Positions 18,757 to 27,544 of a DNA stretch of 64,000 nucleotides are shown here, piece by piece. Made by a program: the position numbers and the translations under genes. Source of the DNA: Salinibacterium xinjiangense (GTDB taxonomy: Bacteria > Actinomycetota > Actinomycetes > Actinomycetales > Microbacteriaceae); contig NZ_BMLC01000002.1 in NCBI RefSeq assembly GCF_014645015.1, positions 124,001 to 188,000 of the forward strand. Direction: 5' to 3'. The notes below the pieces were generated by a model that saw nothing but the letters and a program-made list of their open reading frames with translations, made no database searches and was not told where the DNA came from. The stretch's first letter is position 1; each line of letters opens with the position of its first letter.

Positions 18757-20389
18757 GCAACCAGCAGTCGTCGTGGCAGCGTTCGCGGTTCTCCTGGCGC
18801 TCGCCGGGTGCGTCGGCGTGCCCTCTGGCGGCGGGGTGCAGGTTGGTCCGATGATAAACGACCCAGACAACCCCGGTGTCGAGTTCGTCGTCTTGGGCCC
18901 GACGCCCGACGCGACTCCGGACGAGATCCTCGCGGGTTTTATGCAGGCTGTGCGCGCGCCGCAAAGCAACTTCCAGGTCGCGCGATCGTTCTTCACCGCA
19001 GAGATGGCGAGCAACTGGGAACCGGATGCCGGCACACTCATCCGGTCGGGTGTGGCGACGATCACCGCCGCCGACGCACCGGACACGCTGTCGTACACGG
19101 TCACTACCGGCGCCATCGTGGACAACCGCGGCAGGTACTCGGAGCCGCCGCCGGCGGGCCAGACCCTCAGCTACGGCTTCGCGCAGGAAGACGGGCAGTG
19201 GCGCATCAGCTCTGCGCCGAAGGGGATCGTGCTCTCGCGCAGTAGCTTCAGTCTCGTCTTCGCCGAGCAGTCCCTGTACTTCTTCGACCCGAGTTATCGA
19301 TACCTTGTTCCCGACGTGAGGTGGTTCGCGAAACGGTCGAATATCACCCGCGACACAGTGACGGCACTGCTCGCGGGACCGTCTGACTGGCTCGTGCAGG
19401 CAGGGGTTACTGCGTTCCCGCAGGTCACGACGCTGGATTCGGTGAGTGTCCAGGCCGGGCAGGCGATCGTCGACCTGAGCAACGAGGTCATCGATTCCAG
19501 CCCGGCGGCCCGCGACCAGATGCGACAACAACTGGTCGCCACGCTCGGCATCGCGAACGTCGTCATCACCGTCGGGGGCACCGAGCTCGCGACGCCCATC
19601 GCCTCCGGAAACGACGCGATCACGCCCACCGTCGACAGCGCAGCGCTGATCGGCACCGACAAGTCGTTCGGCTTCAGCGGTGGCGCGGAAATCGCGTCGA
19701 TCCCCGGGGTGTCGAGCCTCGTCGCCGAAACCGGAGCATTCGCCGCAAGCCTCGCTCAGAACAAATTGTCAGCGGCCATCCTTTCCGCCGAGGGTGTGTC
19801 ACTCGCCGCAGCCGGCTCGAGCTCTGCCACCCTCATCGACGACCGCCCTGGACTCATCCGGCCGTCGATAGATACCTTCGGTTTCGTGTGGACAGCCCAG
19901 GGGAACGACGCGTCGTCCCTCGTGACCTTCGGATCCGATGGCGTGCCGCACGCGCTCCAGTCCGGCCTGCCGGCGGACAGCAGCATCGTGTCGATGGCGG
20001 TCTCCCGCGACGGGGCACGGTTGCTGGTCTACCTTGCGACCCCGGTGGGGGCGAAGCTGGTGGTGGCAGGCATCATCCGGCAGGACGCCGTGCCGACCAG
20101 GCTCGGCCAGTTGTTCGACCTGCCGACCCCGCTGGGTGCGCCGGTGGATGCCACGTGGATCGACGACAGGTCGGTGGCCACGGTCTCGGGCTCAGGTCTC
20201 ATCACGCTCGTGGAGATCGGCGGGCCCACCCAGTTACTCGGCCAGCTCGACGACACGACGACGATCGCGGGTGGCGCGGGTGGCACGGATGGACTCAGGG
20301 TGCTGAGCGCCGGCGAGGTCTGGCGCTCGCAGGGCAGCGGCTGGGTACCGACCGGGATCCAGGCCACCTTCCTCGGCACCAAGCAGTAG
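18749..20389 (+). CDS. lpqB: Lipoprotein LpqB
   Basis: This 546-residue exported lipoprotein has a signal sequence ending in the lipobox LALAGC (cysteine at about residue 21), then a GerMN domain around residues 200-280 (DTVTALLAGPSDWLVQAG... QAIVDLSNEVID), and a C-terminal beta-propeller-like LpqB domain. LpqB is the accessory factor of the MtrAB two-component system and influences MtrA phosphorylation and cell-envelope homeostasis. Length and position match the family. Confidence 0.96.
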   Translation: MRKQPAVVVAAFAVLLALAGCVGVPSGGGVQVGPMINDPDNPGVEFVVLGPTPDATPDEILAGFMQAVRAPQSNFQVARSFFTAEMASNWEPDAGTLIRSGVATITAADAPDTLSYTVTTGAIVDNRGRYSEPPPAGQTLSYGFAQEDGQWRISSAPKGIVLSRSSFSLVFAEQSLYFFDPSYRYLVPDVRWFAKRSNITRDTVTALLAGPSDWLVQAGVTAFPQVTTLDSVSVQAGQAIVDLSNEVIDSSPAARDQMRQQLVATLGIANVVITVGGTELATPIASGNDAITPTVDSAALIGTDKSFGFSGGAEIASIPGVSSLVAETGAFAASLAQNKLSAAILSAEGVSLAAAGSSSATLIDDRPGLIRPSIDTFGFVWTAQGNDASSLVTFGSDGVPHALQSGLPADSSIVSMAVSRDGARLLVYLATPVGAKLVVAGIIRQDAVPTRLGQLFDLPTPLGAPVDATWIDDRSVATVSGSGLITLVEIGGPTQLLGQLDDTTTIAGGAGGTDGLRVLSAGEVWRSQGSGWVPTGIQATFLGTKQ

Positions 20390-20427
20390 CGACAGGCTTC
20401 TCCACAGGGGAAGGACGAGAGCCGAGT

Positions 20428-21198
20428 GTGCGCCTCCGAACGGCGCCATCATCGGTGATGTTTGCATGGCTGCCCCAGGCCCTCGCCGCGATCCTCGATG
20501 CGTGGGCCCTGCTCCTACCGGTCGAGTGCGCGGGATGCGGCGCTGACGACCGCGGCCTGTGCGCGGCGTGCGCTAGGGAGTTGCATCCGTCGGCGACCCC
20601 GCGTACGACGGCCGGCGGGCTCGAGGTCGTGACGGCCCTGCGGTACGAGGGGCGGGTGCGGCGAGTGATCCTTGCCATCAAGGAACACCACAGGACGGAT
20701 GTGGCCGCTGCCCTGTCGCGCCCGCTCACCGTCGCCATCCGGCAGTCGCTGGCCGCCGCTCACCGACAGCGACCGGGCGCACGCGTGGAAGTCGCCGCAG
20801 TGCCGACGAGCCGGTCGTCGTACCGTCGACGCGGGTACAATCCCGTCGCGGTCGTCCTCGGGCATACCGGTTACCGGCCTGCCGCGGTGCTCGTGACGGT
20901 GCGACGTACGGCCCCCCAGAAGTCGCTCGACAGCGCGGGACGGGCGTCCAACCTGCGCGGCGCGATGGTGGCCAGGCGCTCGCTGGAAGGCAGGATCTTC
21001 GTGATCGTGGACGATGTGCTGACCACCGGAGCGACGATGGATGAGGCCGCGAGAGCCATTCGAGCGGCCGGTGGCGAGGTTGCCGGGGCCGCAACCATCG
21101 CGTTCACACCGAGGATGTTCGCGGTGCGTGACAACCCCAGCCGCAGGGACTACGGTGGGGCAAAAGGCGCAGAACAAGAACCGCCTGGGTTTGACTGA
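20428..21198 (+). CDS. comF: ComF family phosphoribosyltransferase-like protein
   Basis: This protein of about 256 residues has an N-terminal zinc-ribbon pair (VECAGCGADDRGLCAAC) and a C-terminal type I phosphoribosyltransferase motif FVIVDDVLTTGATMDEA. ComF proteins are needed for DNA uptake in competent bacteria, and the actinobacterial homologue is conserved between lpqB and hpf without proven competence. The GTG at 20428 has an AAGGA box 12 bases upstream; an ATG at 20458, beginning MFAWLPQ, is an equally reasonable start without a ribosome site. The much longer open frame upstream overlaps lpqB and is rejected. Confidence 0.88.
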   Translation: MRLRTAPSSVMFAWLPQALAAILDAWALLLPVECAGCGADDRGLCAACARELHPSATPRTTAGGLEVVTALRYEGRVRRVILAIKEHHRTDVAAALSRPLTVAIRQSLAAAHRQRPGARVEVAAVPTSRSSYRRRGYNPVAVVLGHTGYRPAAVLVTVRRTAPQKSLDSAGRASNLRGAMVARRSLEGRIFVIVDDVLTTGATMDEAARAIRAAGGEVAGAATIAFTPRMFAVRDNPSRRDYGGAKGAEQEPPGFD

Positions 21199-21236
21199 AG
21201 GCTCTGGCGGCCGCGCATGAAGGCTGGGAGGTCGCC

Positions 21237-21929
21237 GTGGAAATTACCGTCAGCGGACGAAACCTGGGGGTTACCGACAGGTTCAGGGAATACGCGATCG
21301 AGAAGGCCGAAAAGGTCAATCATCTCTCGGAAAAGGCGATCGCGTTCGAGATCAAAGTCACCCGTCATCACGAGACCAGGGGCGCGAGCGGCGACGATCG
21401 AGTCGAGCTCACCCTCATCGGTCCGGGTCCGCTGGTGCGGGCAGAGTCCGCAGGTTCTGACAAGTACGTCGCGTTCGACCTCGCCATGGGTAAATTGATC
21501 GAGCGGATGCGCCAGTCGAAGGATCGCAAGAAGGTCCATCGCGGCCAGCACCGTCCCGTATCGCTGCGTGAGGCTTCGGCCGGCGGTTTCGCGGTCGTGG
21601 ACATCACCCCCGCCAGCCCCGAGATCCTCGAAAAGGTGAGCACCGGCTCCATCGCGGTGCAGACCGCTGAGGCAGAACCGGGTGACGAGGACTACTCGCC
21701 CGTGGTGATCCGCCGCAAGGTGTTCCCCACCAGCCACATGACGGTAGAGAACGCGCTCGATCACATGGAACTCGTCGGTCACGACTTCTTCCTGTTCATC
21801 GACAGTGAGACCGACCGGCCCAGCGTGGTTTATCGTCGCAAGGGCTGGGACTACGGGGTGATCGGGCTCGAGGAGGAGTCCGGGCAACTGCCCGCGGTCG
21901 CAAGCCGGGGTCGCAGCGGCAGGCGCTGA
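21237..21929 (+). CDS. hpf: Long-form ribosome hibernation promoting factor
   Basis: This 230-residue HPF has an N-terminal S30AE fold (MEITVSGRNLGVTDRFREYA) that binds the 30S decoding site and a C-terminal dimerisation domain (FPTSHMTVENALDHMELVGHDFFLFID... YRRKGWDYGVI) that drives 100S ribosome dimers in stationary phase. Both parts are complete. GTG start. The conserved place directly upstream of secA fits the actinobacterial gene order. Confidence 0.95.
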   Translation: MEITVSGRNLGVTDRFREYAIEKAEKVNHLSEKAIAFEIKVTRHHETRGASGDDRVELTLIGPGPLVRAESAGSDKYVAFDLAMGKLIERMRQSKDRKKVHRGQHRPVSLREASAGGFAVVDITPASPEILEKVSTGSIAVQTAEAEPGDEDYSPVVIRRKVFPTSHMTVENALDHMELVGHDFFLFIDSETDRPSVVYRRKGWDYGVIGLEEESGQLPAVASRGRSGRR

Positions 21930-21971
21930 TCCGGCTCAGCTTGGTACCATTGGCCACCGGTAACGTGTTCA

Positions 21972-22004
21972 TCGTCGTGCCGGAAACTCGGGCACGCCCG
22001 ACGA
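21972..22004 (+). promoter_or_regulatory. Hairpin in the secA leader
   Basis: TCGTCGTGCC (21972-21981) pairs with GGCACGcccGACGA (21991-22004), a bulged stem ending 15 bp before the secA GTG. It could be an hpf terminator or an attenuator for secA; sequence alone does not decide. Confidence 0.45.
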
Positions 22005-22019
22005 AGACTGGAGTTATCG

Positions 22020-24830
22020 GTGGCCAACGTTCTTGAACGCGCGCTTCGCGTAGGTGAGGGCCGACTTCTTCGGCGCCTCAAGCACTATGCGGAAGCAGTC
22101 AATCACCTCGAAGAAGACTTCAGGGAGCTGACGGACGACGAGCTGAAGAGCGAGACCGTCGAGTTGCGCGAACGATTCTCGAAGGGCGAGTCCCTCGACG
22201 ATCTGCTGCCCGAAGCTTTCGCCGCTGTTCGCGAAGCTGCGCAGCGCACCCTCGGAATGCGTCCGTTCGATGTCCAGGCCATGGGAGGAGCTGCTCTTCA
22301 CCTCGGCAACATCGCCGAGATGAAGACGGGCGAGGGCAAGACCCTCACCGCGGTCTTCGCGGCATACCTGAACGCGATCCCGTCGCGCGGGGTGCACGTC
22401 ATCACGGTCAACGATTACCTTGCGAGCTACCAGTCAGAGTTGATGGGTCGGGTCTTCAGGGCACTCGGGATGACGGTGGGCGTCATCCTGTCGGGCCAGA
22501 CTCCGCCGGAACGCCGCGAGCAGTACGCGGCAGACATCACGTACGGCACCAACAACGAGTTCGGATTCGACTACCTGCGCGACAACATGGCGTGGCAGGC
22601 GCAGGATATGGTGCAGCGCGGCCACGCCTACGCGATCGTCGATGAGGTCGACTCCATCCTGATCGACGAGGCTCGCACGCCGCTGATCATCTCGGGCCCG
22701 GCCTCGGGTGAAGCCAACCGCTGGTTCACAGAGTTCGCGAACCTCGCCAACAAGCTCATCCCGGATGTCGACTACGAGGTCGACGAAAAGAAGCGCACGG
22801 TCGGCGTGCTGGAACCCGGCATCGAGAAGGTCGAGGATTACCTCGGCATCGACAACCTCTACGAGTCGGCGAACACCCCACTGATCTCGTTCCTCAATAA
22901 CTCCATCAAGGCGATGTCGCTGTTCAAGAAAGACAAGGACTACGTCGTGATGAACGGCGAAGTGCTGATCGTCGACGAGCACACCGGCCGAATCCTGATG
23001 GGCCGCCGCTACAACGAGGGCATCCACCAGTCGATAGAGGCGAAAGAGGGCGTTGCGGTCAAGGCCGAGAACCAGACTCTCGCCACCGTGACGCTGCAGA
23101 ACTACTTCCGCCTGTACTCGAAGCTCTCGGGCATGACCGGTACTGCCGAAACCGAAGCCGCCGAGTTCATGAGCACCTACAAACTCGGCGTCGTACCGAT
23201 CCCGACCAACAAGCCCATGCTGCGTAAAGACCAGTCAGACCTGATCTACAAGAACGAGCAGGCCAAGTTCGGCCAGGTCGTGGAAGACATCGTGGTGCGT
23301 CACGCTTCCGGCCAGCCGGTGCTGGTCGGAACGACGAGCGTCGAGAAGAGCGAACTGCTTTCACGGATGCTCGCCAAGAGAGGCGTCAAGCACGAGGTGC
23401 TCAACGCCAAGAACCACGCTCGTGAAGCCGCGATCGTCGCACAGGCCGGCCGCCTCGGCGCCGTGACGGTTGCGACGAATATGGCGGGGCGAGGAACCGA
23501 CGTGATGCTCGGTGGAAACGCCGAATTCCTCGCAGTCGCCCAGTTGAACAGCCAGAACCTCAGCCCGAGCGAGACGCCGGACGAGTACGAGGCCGCCTGG
23601 GATGAGGTCTATGCGACCGTCAAGGACGAAGTGCAGGTCGAGGCCGAGAAGGTCATCGCGGTCGGTGGTCTCTACGTGCTCGGCACGGAGCGCCACGAGT
23701 CCCGTCGCATCGACAACCAGCTTCGAGGCCGCTCCGGCCGACAGGGTGACCCCGGCGAGAGCCGGTTCTACCTGTCGCTCGAAGACGACCTCATGCGGTT
23801 GTTCAACAGCGGCGCTGCCGAGGCGCTCATGGGTCGTGGGAACGTTCCGGATGACCTGGCCATCGAGTCCAAGGTCGTCAGCCGCGCCATCCGCAGTGCG
23901 CAGAGCCAGGTCGAGGGTCGTAACGCCGAGATCCGCAAGAACGTGTTGAAGTACGACGACGTCCTGAATCGCCAGCGCGAGGCGATCTACGGTGACCGCC
24001 GTCACATCCTCGAGGGAGACGACCTGCAGGGCAAGGTCACCCACTTCCTGGAAGACGTCGTCAGCGAGGTCATCGACGTGCACACCGCCCAGGGTCATTC
24101 TGACGAATGGGACCTGGATGCGCTGTGGACCGAACTGAAGACGCTATACCCGGTCTCGATCTCGACAGACGAGCTGCTGACGGAGGCCGGTTCGATCGGC
24201 AAGGTCACCTCATCCTTCCTGACCAAGGAGATCATGTCTGATGCGCGGCTCGCCTACGAGCGCCGCGAGCAGCAGCTCGGTGAGCCTGCGATGCGTGAGC
24301 TCGAGCGTCGGGTCGTGCTCTCCGTCATCGACCGTCGCTGGCGAGACCACCTCTACGAGATGGACTACCTGAAAGACGGAATCGGGCTGCGCGCGATGGC
24401 GCAGCGCGATCCCCTCATCGAATACCAGCGCGAGGGATTCGCGATGTACCAGTCGATGATGGCGTCGATTCGCGAAGAGTCTGTCGGGTTCCTGTTCAAC
24501 CTCGAAGTCGAGGTCACGGGCGGCTCCGGGGTCGAGGCGAAGGGTCTCGCGGCTCCCGCCACGGATGCGAACAGGCTCAGCTACTCCGCGCCGAGCGCGG
24601 ACGCCCAGGGCGAGGTCGAGGTGCGCAACCAGCGCGGCCAGATCGAGCAGGCGGCAACGGCCCGCGCGCAGCAGGCCCAGCAGGCGCAGAGCGAGCAGCC
24701 TGGTCCCCAGCGCGCGCAGCAGCAGCCGCAGCAGCCAGCCTCACGCGGTGCGTTCGGCCAGCGGTCGGAGGGCGAGACCCCGCCGCCCGCAAACCGTGCA
24801 GAGCGTCGGGCCCAGGACAAGAAGAAGTAA
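22020..24830 (+). CDS. secA: Protein translocase ATPase SecA
   Basis: The 936-residue motor of Sec export. Visible parts are Walker [14 protein letters not shown] near residue 100, the [14 protein letters not shown] Walker B block, the preprotein cross-linking domain, a second helicase domain with [16 protein letters not shown] and [15 protein letters not shown], and the helical scaffold [25 protein letters not shown]. The C-terminus is a Gln/Ala-rich linker followed by [11 protein letters not shown] and lacks the Cys-rich zinc/SecB-binding tail of proteobacterial SecA, as usual in Actinobacteria. A GTG start gives [14 protein letters not shown]. This is the housekeeping SecA1 by length and position. 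Confidence 0.98.
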   Translation: MANVLERALRVGEGRLLRRLKHYAEAVNHLEEDFRELTDDELKSETVELRERFSKGESLDDLLPEAFAAVREAAQRTLGMRPFDVQAMGGAALHLGNIAEMKTGEGKTLTAVFAAYLNAIPSRGVHVITVNDYLASYQSELMGRVFRALGMTVGVILSGQTPPERREQYAADITYGTNNEFGFDYLRDNMAWQAQDMVQRGHAYAIVDEVDSILIDEARTPLIISGPASGEANRWFTEFANLANKLIPDVDYEVDEKKRTVGVLEPGIEKVEDYLGIDNLYESANTPLISFLNNSIKAMSLFKKDKDYVVMNGEVLIVDEHTGRILMGRRYNEGIHQSIEAKEGVAVKAENQTLATVTLQNYFRLYSKLSGMTGTAETEAAEFMSTYKLGVVPIPTNKPMLRKDQSDLIYKNEQAKFGQVVEDIVVRHASGQPVLVGTTSVEKSELLSRMLAKRGVKHEVLNAKNHAREAAIVAQAGRLGAVTVATNMAGRGTDVMLGGNAEFLAVAQLNSQNLSPSETPDEYEAAWDEVYATVKDEVQVEAEKVIAVGGLYVLGTERHESRRIDNQLRGRSGRQGDPGESRFYLSLEDDLMRLFNSGAAEALMGRGNVPDDLAIESKVVSRAIRSAQSQVEGRNAEIRKNVLKYDDVLNRQREAIYGDRRHILEGDDLQGKVTHFLEDVVSEVIDVHTAQGHSDEWDLDALWTELKTLYPVSISTDELLTEAGSIGKVTSSFLTKEIMSDARLAYERREQQLGEPAMRELERRVVLSVIDRRWRDHLYEMDYLKDGIGLRAMAQRDPLIEYQREGFAMYQSMMASIREESVGFLFNLEVEVTGGSGVEAKGLAAPATDANRLSYSAPSADAQGEVEVRNQRGQIEQAATARAQQAQQAQSEQPGPQRAQQQPQQPASRGAFGQRSEGETPPPANRAERRAQDKKK

Positions 24831-24843
24831 CCGGAGTCCTGTT

Positions 24844-24884
24844 ACGACGAAGGGGCGGCTCCTGCCGGGCCGCCCCTTCGTCGT
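24844..24884. terminator. Strong bidirectional hairpin between secA and the CitE-like gene
   Basis: A perfect 16-bp stem (24844-24859 with 24869-24884; begins ACGACGAAGG) with a 9-nt loop. It lies 13 bp after the secA stop and 15 bp from the stop of the convergent gene, so it can serve both. There is no T-tract. Confidence 0.85.
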
Positions 24885-24899
24885 GACATGGGCGTATGT

Positions 24900-25739
24900 C
24901 TATGCCGGTTCTACCCCGAACGCGCGCGCCAGCTTGTCGATCTTCTGGGCACGACCGAGTCGCGGCGGGTCGCTGCCATCGCGGATGACGCGGCCCCTGG
25001 CCTCGAAGTCGGCGAGGAAGTCACGAGCCCACGCCACGTCTGACCGGGTGGGACTGATGACCTCGTTGATGATGGGGAGCTGCTCGATGTCGAGACACAG
25101 CTTGCCGGTCATCCCGAGCGCGACGGCGATGCTGCCCTGCTCGCGCAGCACGGGATGGTTCGAGCCGACGGTGGGCCCGTCGATGGGACCGGGGAGGTTT
25201 CCGACCCGGCTGGCAACGACAAGGCGGGATCGAGGATACGACATCGCCATGTCGTCCGAGCTGGTGCCGGTGTCGCGGCGGTAGTCGCCGCTTCCGAAGG
25301 CGAGCCGGTAGGCACCGCGGGCACGGGCGATGTTCGCCGCCTCCTCGATGCCCAGCGCTGATTCGACGAGTGCGATCACGGGCGTGACGCCGTGCAGCCT
25401 GTCGAAGGTCTCCGAGACGTGTTCGGGCGACTCCGACTTGGCGAGCATGACGCCGCGCAGGCCGGGGATGCCCACGAGAGCGTCGACGTCATCCGACCAG
25501 AAATCGGACGTGCGGTCGTTGATGCGCACCCACCCGCTGCCGCCGGTGCTCAGCCAGTCGACGACGGCGGCGCGGGCGCTGTCTTTGAGGCGGGGGTCGA
25601 CGGCATCTTCGATGTCCAGGATGATCTGGTCGGCCCGGGAACCTTCGGCGGCGTCGAAGGTCTCTGGCCTCGTGGCGGCGACGAGCAACCAGGACCGGGA
25701 GATCTCGGCTGACACGGTTCGGGTTGCATTCTGCTGCAC
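24900..25739 (-). CDS. HpcH/HpaI aldolase / CitE-like CoA-ester lyase family protein
   Basis: This 279-residue TIM-barrel protein of the citrate lyase beta/malyl-CoA lyase superfamily has QIILDIEDAVDP with the metal-binding acidic pair, IALVESALGIEEAANIA containing the conserved glutamate, FGSGDYRRDTG, and GMTGKLCLDIEQLPIINEVISPT. Family members cleave or form (S)-citramalyl-CoA, malyl-CoA or related beta-hydroxyacyl-CoA thioesters; substrate not predictable here. The start is a GTG at 25739. It follows the oxidoreductase gene by 95 bp, so co-transcription is possible but not certain. Confidence 0.85.
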   Translation of the reverse strand: MQQNATRTVSAEISRSWLLVAATRPETFDAAEGSRADQIILDIEDAVDPRLKDSARAAVVDWLSTGGSGWVRINDRTSDFWSDDVDALVGIPGLRGVMLAKSESPEHVSETFDRLHGVTPVIALVESALGIEEAANIARARGAYRLAFGSGDYRRDTGTSSDDMAMSYPRSRLVVASRVGNLPGPIDGPTVGSNHPVLREQGSIAVALGMTGKLCLDIEQLPIINEVISPTRSDVAWARDFLADFEARGRVIRDGSDPPRLGRAQKIDKLARAFGVEPA

Positions 25740-25834
25740 GACATGACCTCTCTGCTGACGGCGCCCGGGTAGAGGTGCCTCCCACAGGCTAGTCGCACCT
25801 CCGGCCCTGCTCCGCCCTGCACCCCGGGTCGAAC

Positions 25835-26797
25835 TCAGACGGTGAGCACGATCTTTCCGTGGGCGAGGCCATCGGTCATCCTGGTGATCGCGGCTGCCGC
25901 CTCGGCGAGAGGATACTCGCGGTCGATCACGGGGCGAACGGATCCGGTCGCCACGAACTCGAGCAGCGATTCCAGGTCGGCCGTCGATTCGGTCGAGAAC
26001 AGGCCGATCGCTCGTTGTCGTGCTCGCGGAGTGAGCAGGGCTTGCAGCTGTCGACCGGTGTTTCCGGCGAAATTCCCTCCACCCTCGGCGCCGACGATCA
26101 CGACCCGCCCCTGCGGTGTCGCAGTGCTTCGCAGGAGCGACAGCGGCCGGTTACCTGCGGTGTCGATGATGACGTCGAATGGCAGGTGCCCGGTGATGTC
26201 ATCGACCGTGTAGTCGATGACGGTCTCGGCACCGAGCGAACGCACGAGCTCCAGCTTGGAGGTGCTGCAGACGCCGGTGACCGTGGCCCCGAGGGCGACG
26301 GCGAGCTGGACGACGAAGGTACCGATGCCGCCACCGGCCCCGATGACCAGCACGCGCTGGCCTGCTGAGACGAGCCCGGCATCCCGAACCGCATGGAGGG
26401 CCGTGCAGCCGGCAAGCGGAATCGCGGCCCCCTGCACGAAGGACAGGGATTCGGGGAGGTGGGCGAGCGAGCCGACGGCAGCAACGGCGTATTGCGCGAA
26501 GGAACCCTTCGCCACCCCGAACACCCGATCGCCGACACGGAACCCGGTGACCGCTGGTCCGACGGACTGCACCACACCCGCGACATCCGCTCCCCGCACC
26601 GGGTTCTTCGGACGGCGGAGCCCGAACGCCAGGCGGGCGAGGTAGGGCACGCCCGTCATGAGGTGCCAGTCTGCGGGGTTGACCCCGGCGGCGTGCACCC
26701 CGATGAGAACCTCGCCGGGCCCAGGAGTCGGCGACTCGATCTCCCGCAGGGAGAGAACCTCCACCGGGCCGTATTCGTCGTGCACTATCGCTTTCAT
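25835..26797 (-). CDS. NADP-dependent zinc-independent alcohol dehydrogenase / quinone oxidoreductase
   Basis: This 320-residue MDR-superfamily enzyme has an N-terminal GroES-like domain ([28 protein letters not shown]) and a Rossmann domain with [24 protein letters not shown] near residue 150. Structural-zinc cysteines are absent, placing it with quinone oxidoreductase-like reductases. The C-terminus ([26 protein letters not shown]) is typical. Its ATG overlaps the stop of the upstream XRE regulator by four bases, so it belongs to the membrane protein-XRE-oxidoreductase unit and is likely under that regulator's control. Confidence 0.9.
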   Translation of the reverse strand: MKAIVHDEYGPVEVLSLREIESPTPGPGEVLIGVHAAGVNPADWHLMTGVPYLARLAFGLRRPKNPVRGADVAGVVQSVGPAVTGFRVGDRVFGVAKGSFAQYAVAAVGSLAHLPESLSFVQGAAIPLAGCTALHAVRDAGLVSAGQRVLVIGAGGGIGTFVVQLAVALGATVTGVCSTSKLELVRSLGAETVIDYTVDDITGHLPFDVIIDTAGNRPLSLLRSTATPQGRVVIVGAEGGGNFAGNTGRQLQALLTPRARQRAIGLFSTESTADLESLLEFVATGSVRPVIDREYPLAEAAAAITRMTDGLAHGKIVLTV

Positions 26798-27027
26798 GAG
26801 CTGGCTCCTGAGTCTGATGGGTATTGGAAGACCTCGCCGAGTTGCACACTGAAGGCCTGCGCGATCTGGAAGGCGAGCTCGAGCGACGGTGAATAGCGCC
26901 CCTGCTCGATGGCGATGACAGTCTGGCGGGTGACGCCAATCTGTTCGGCCAGGTCGGCCTGGGTCATCTCGCCGTTACTGAACCGCAGTGCGCGGATCGA
27001 GTTGGTGATGCTGGTTGGCTTCACCAT
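26794..27027 (-). CDS. Small XRE-type helix-turn-helix regulator
   Basis: This 77-residue Cro/XRE regulator consists almost entirely of one [42 protein letters not shown]. It resembles the YgzD/PhrH-like regulators encoded next to small membrane proteins. The ATG lies seven bases inside the 3' end of the upstream membrane-protein gene and its stop overlaps the oxidoreductase start, so the three are tightly coupled. A larger open frame in the same phase runs upstream through the membrane protein gene and is rejected. Confidence 0.88.
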   Translation of the reverse strand: MVKPTSITNSIRALRFSNGEMTQADLAEQIGVTRQTVIAIEQGRYSPSLELAFQIAQAFSVQLGEVFQYPSDSGASS

Positions 27028-27449
27028 GCCGGCATCCCCCGGCGGTACGACACGAGCTTGGCGATGGTGCCGAGGATGGCCGAGAGCACGAAGGCGAGAT
27101 ACAGCACATTGGCGATCCAAAAGTGGGGCAGCTCGAACATCGCCAGGAGCATCGCGGCGATGGCGCCGGCGACCACGAACGACTGCCCGACGTATTCGCC
27201 CATCCGGTAGATCTGGCGGTCGCGCTGGTCTTTCTTGCCGACATCCCTGCGAGACACGATGCCAACGATGATGTGCAGCAGTATCGAGACGACGATGGCC
27301 GCCCCGATCGTGCCGAGCATCGCTGGCACGTAGTCGACCTCGGCCAGGGGCATTGCCCGGCCCAGGTTCAGCACGATGAACGCATAGGCGGCATAGGCGA
27401 CGACTGACACACTGCCCATGATCCAGGCGCTTTTCTCTTCGAAAGCCAT
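27021..27449 (-). CDS. Four-helix membrane protein paired with an XRE regulator
   Basis: This 142-residue protein has four predicted membrane helices (near residues 8-30, 42-66, 84-105 and 112-132) separated by a charged loop [20 protein letters not shown]. It resembles the small DUF2178-like membrane proteins that accompany XRE regulators in Firmicutes and Actinobacteria. The ATG at 27449 is chosen for the GGAGGGG ribosome site four bases upstream. A near-consensus promoter lies upstream. Function unknown; a sensing role with the adjacent regulator is an inference. Confidence 0.75.
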   Translation of the reverse strand: MAFEEKSAWIMGSVSVVAYAAYAFIVLNLGRAMPLAEVDYVPAMLGTIGAAIVVSILLHIIVGIVSRRDVGKKDQRDRQIYRMGEYVGQSFVVAGAIAAMLLAMFELPHFWIANVLYLAFVLSAILGTIAKLVSYRRGMPAW

Positions 27450-27490
27450 GACCCCTCCGGTGTGTGATGTCAAGAATTACTGACATGCAC

Positions 27491-27519
27491 AATGTATGAG
27501 AAGCCAGACACCGTGTCAA
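27491..27519 (-). promoter_or_regulatory. Near-consensus vegetative promoter for the membrane protein-XRE-oxidoreductase operon
   Basis: On the minus strand TTGACA (27514-27519) and TACATT (27491-27496) are separated by 17 bp, an unusually good housekeeping-sigma match for this GC-rich genome. Just downstream the sequence holds a TGTCA-n8-TGACA inverted repeat, a plausible operator for the XRE protein. Confidence 0.65.
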
Positions 27520-27544
27520 GAAAACTTTACATAAAGAATTCTTC

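Noticed and set aside
19888-20427. N-terminal extension of comF into lpqB
   Set aside because: It overlaps the end of a well-defined lipoprotein gene and lacks ComF similarity; the zinc-ribbon start lies downstream.
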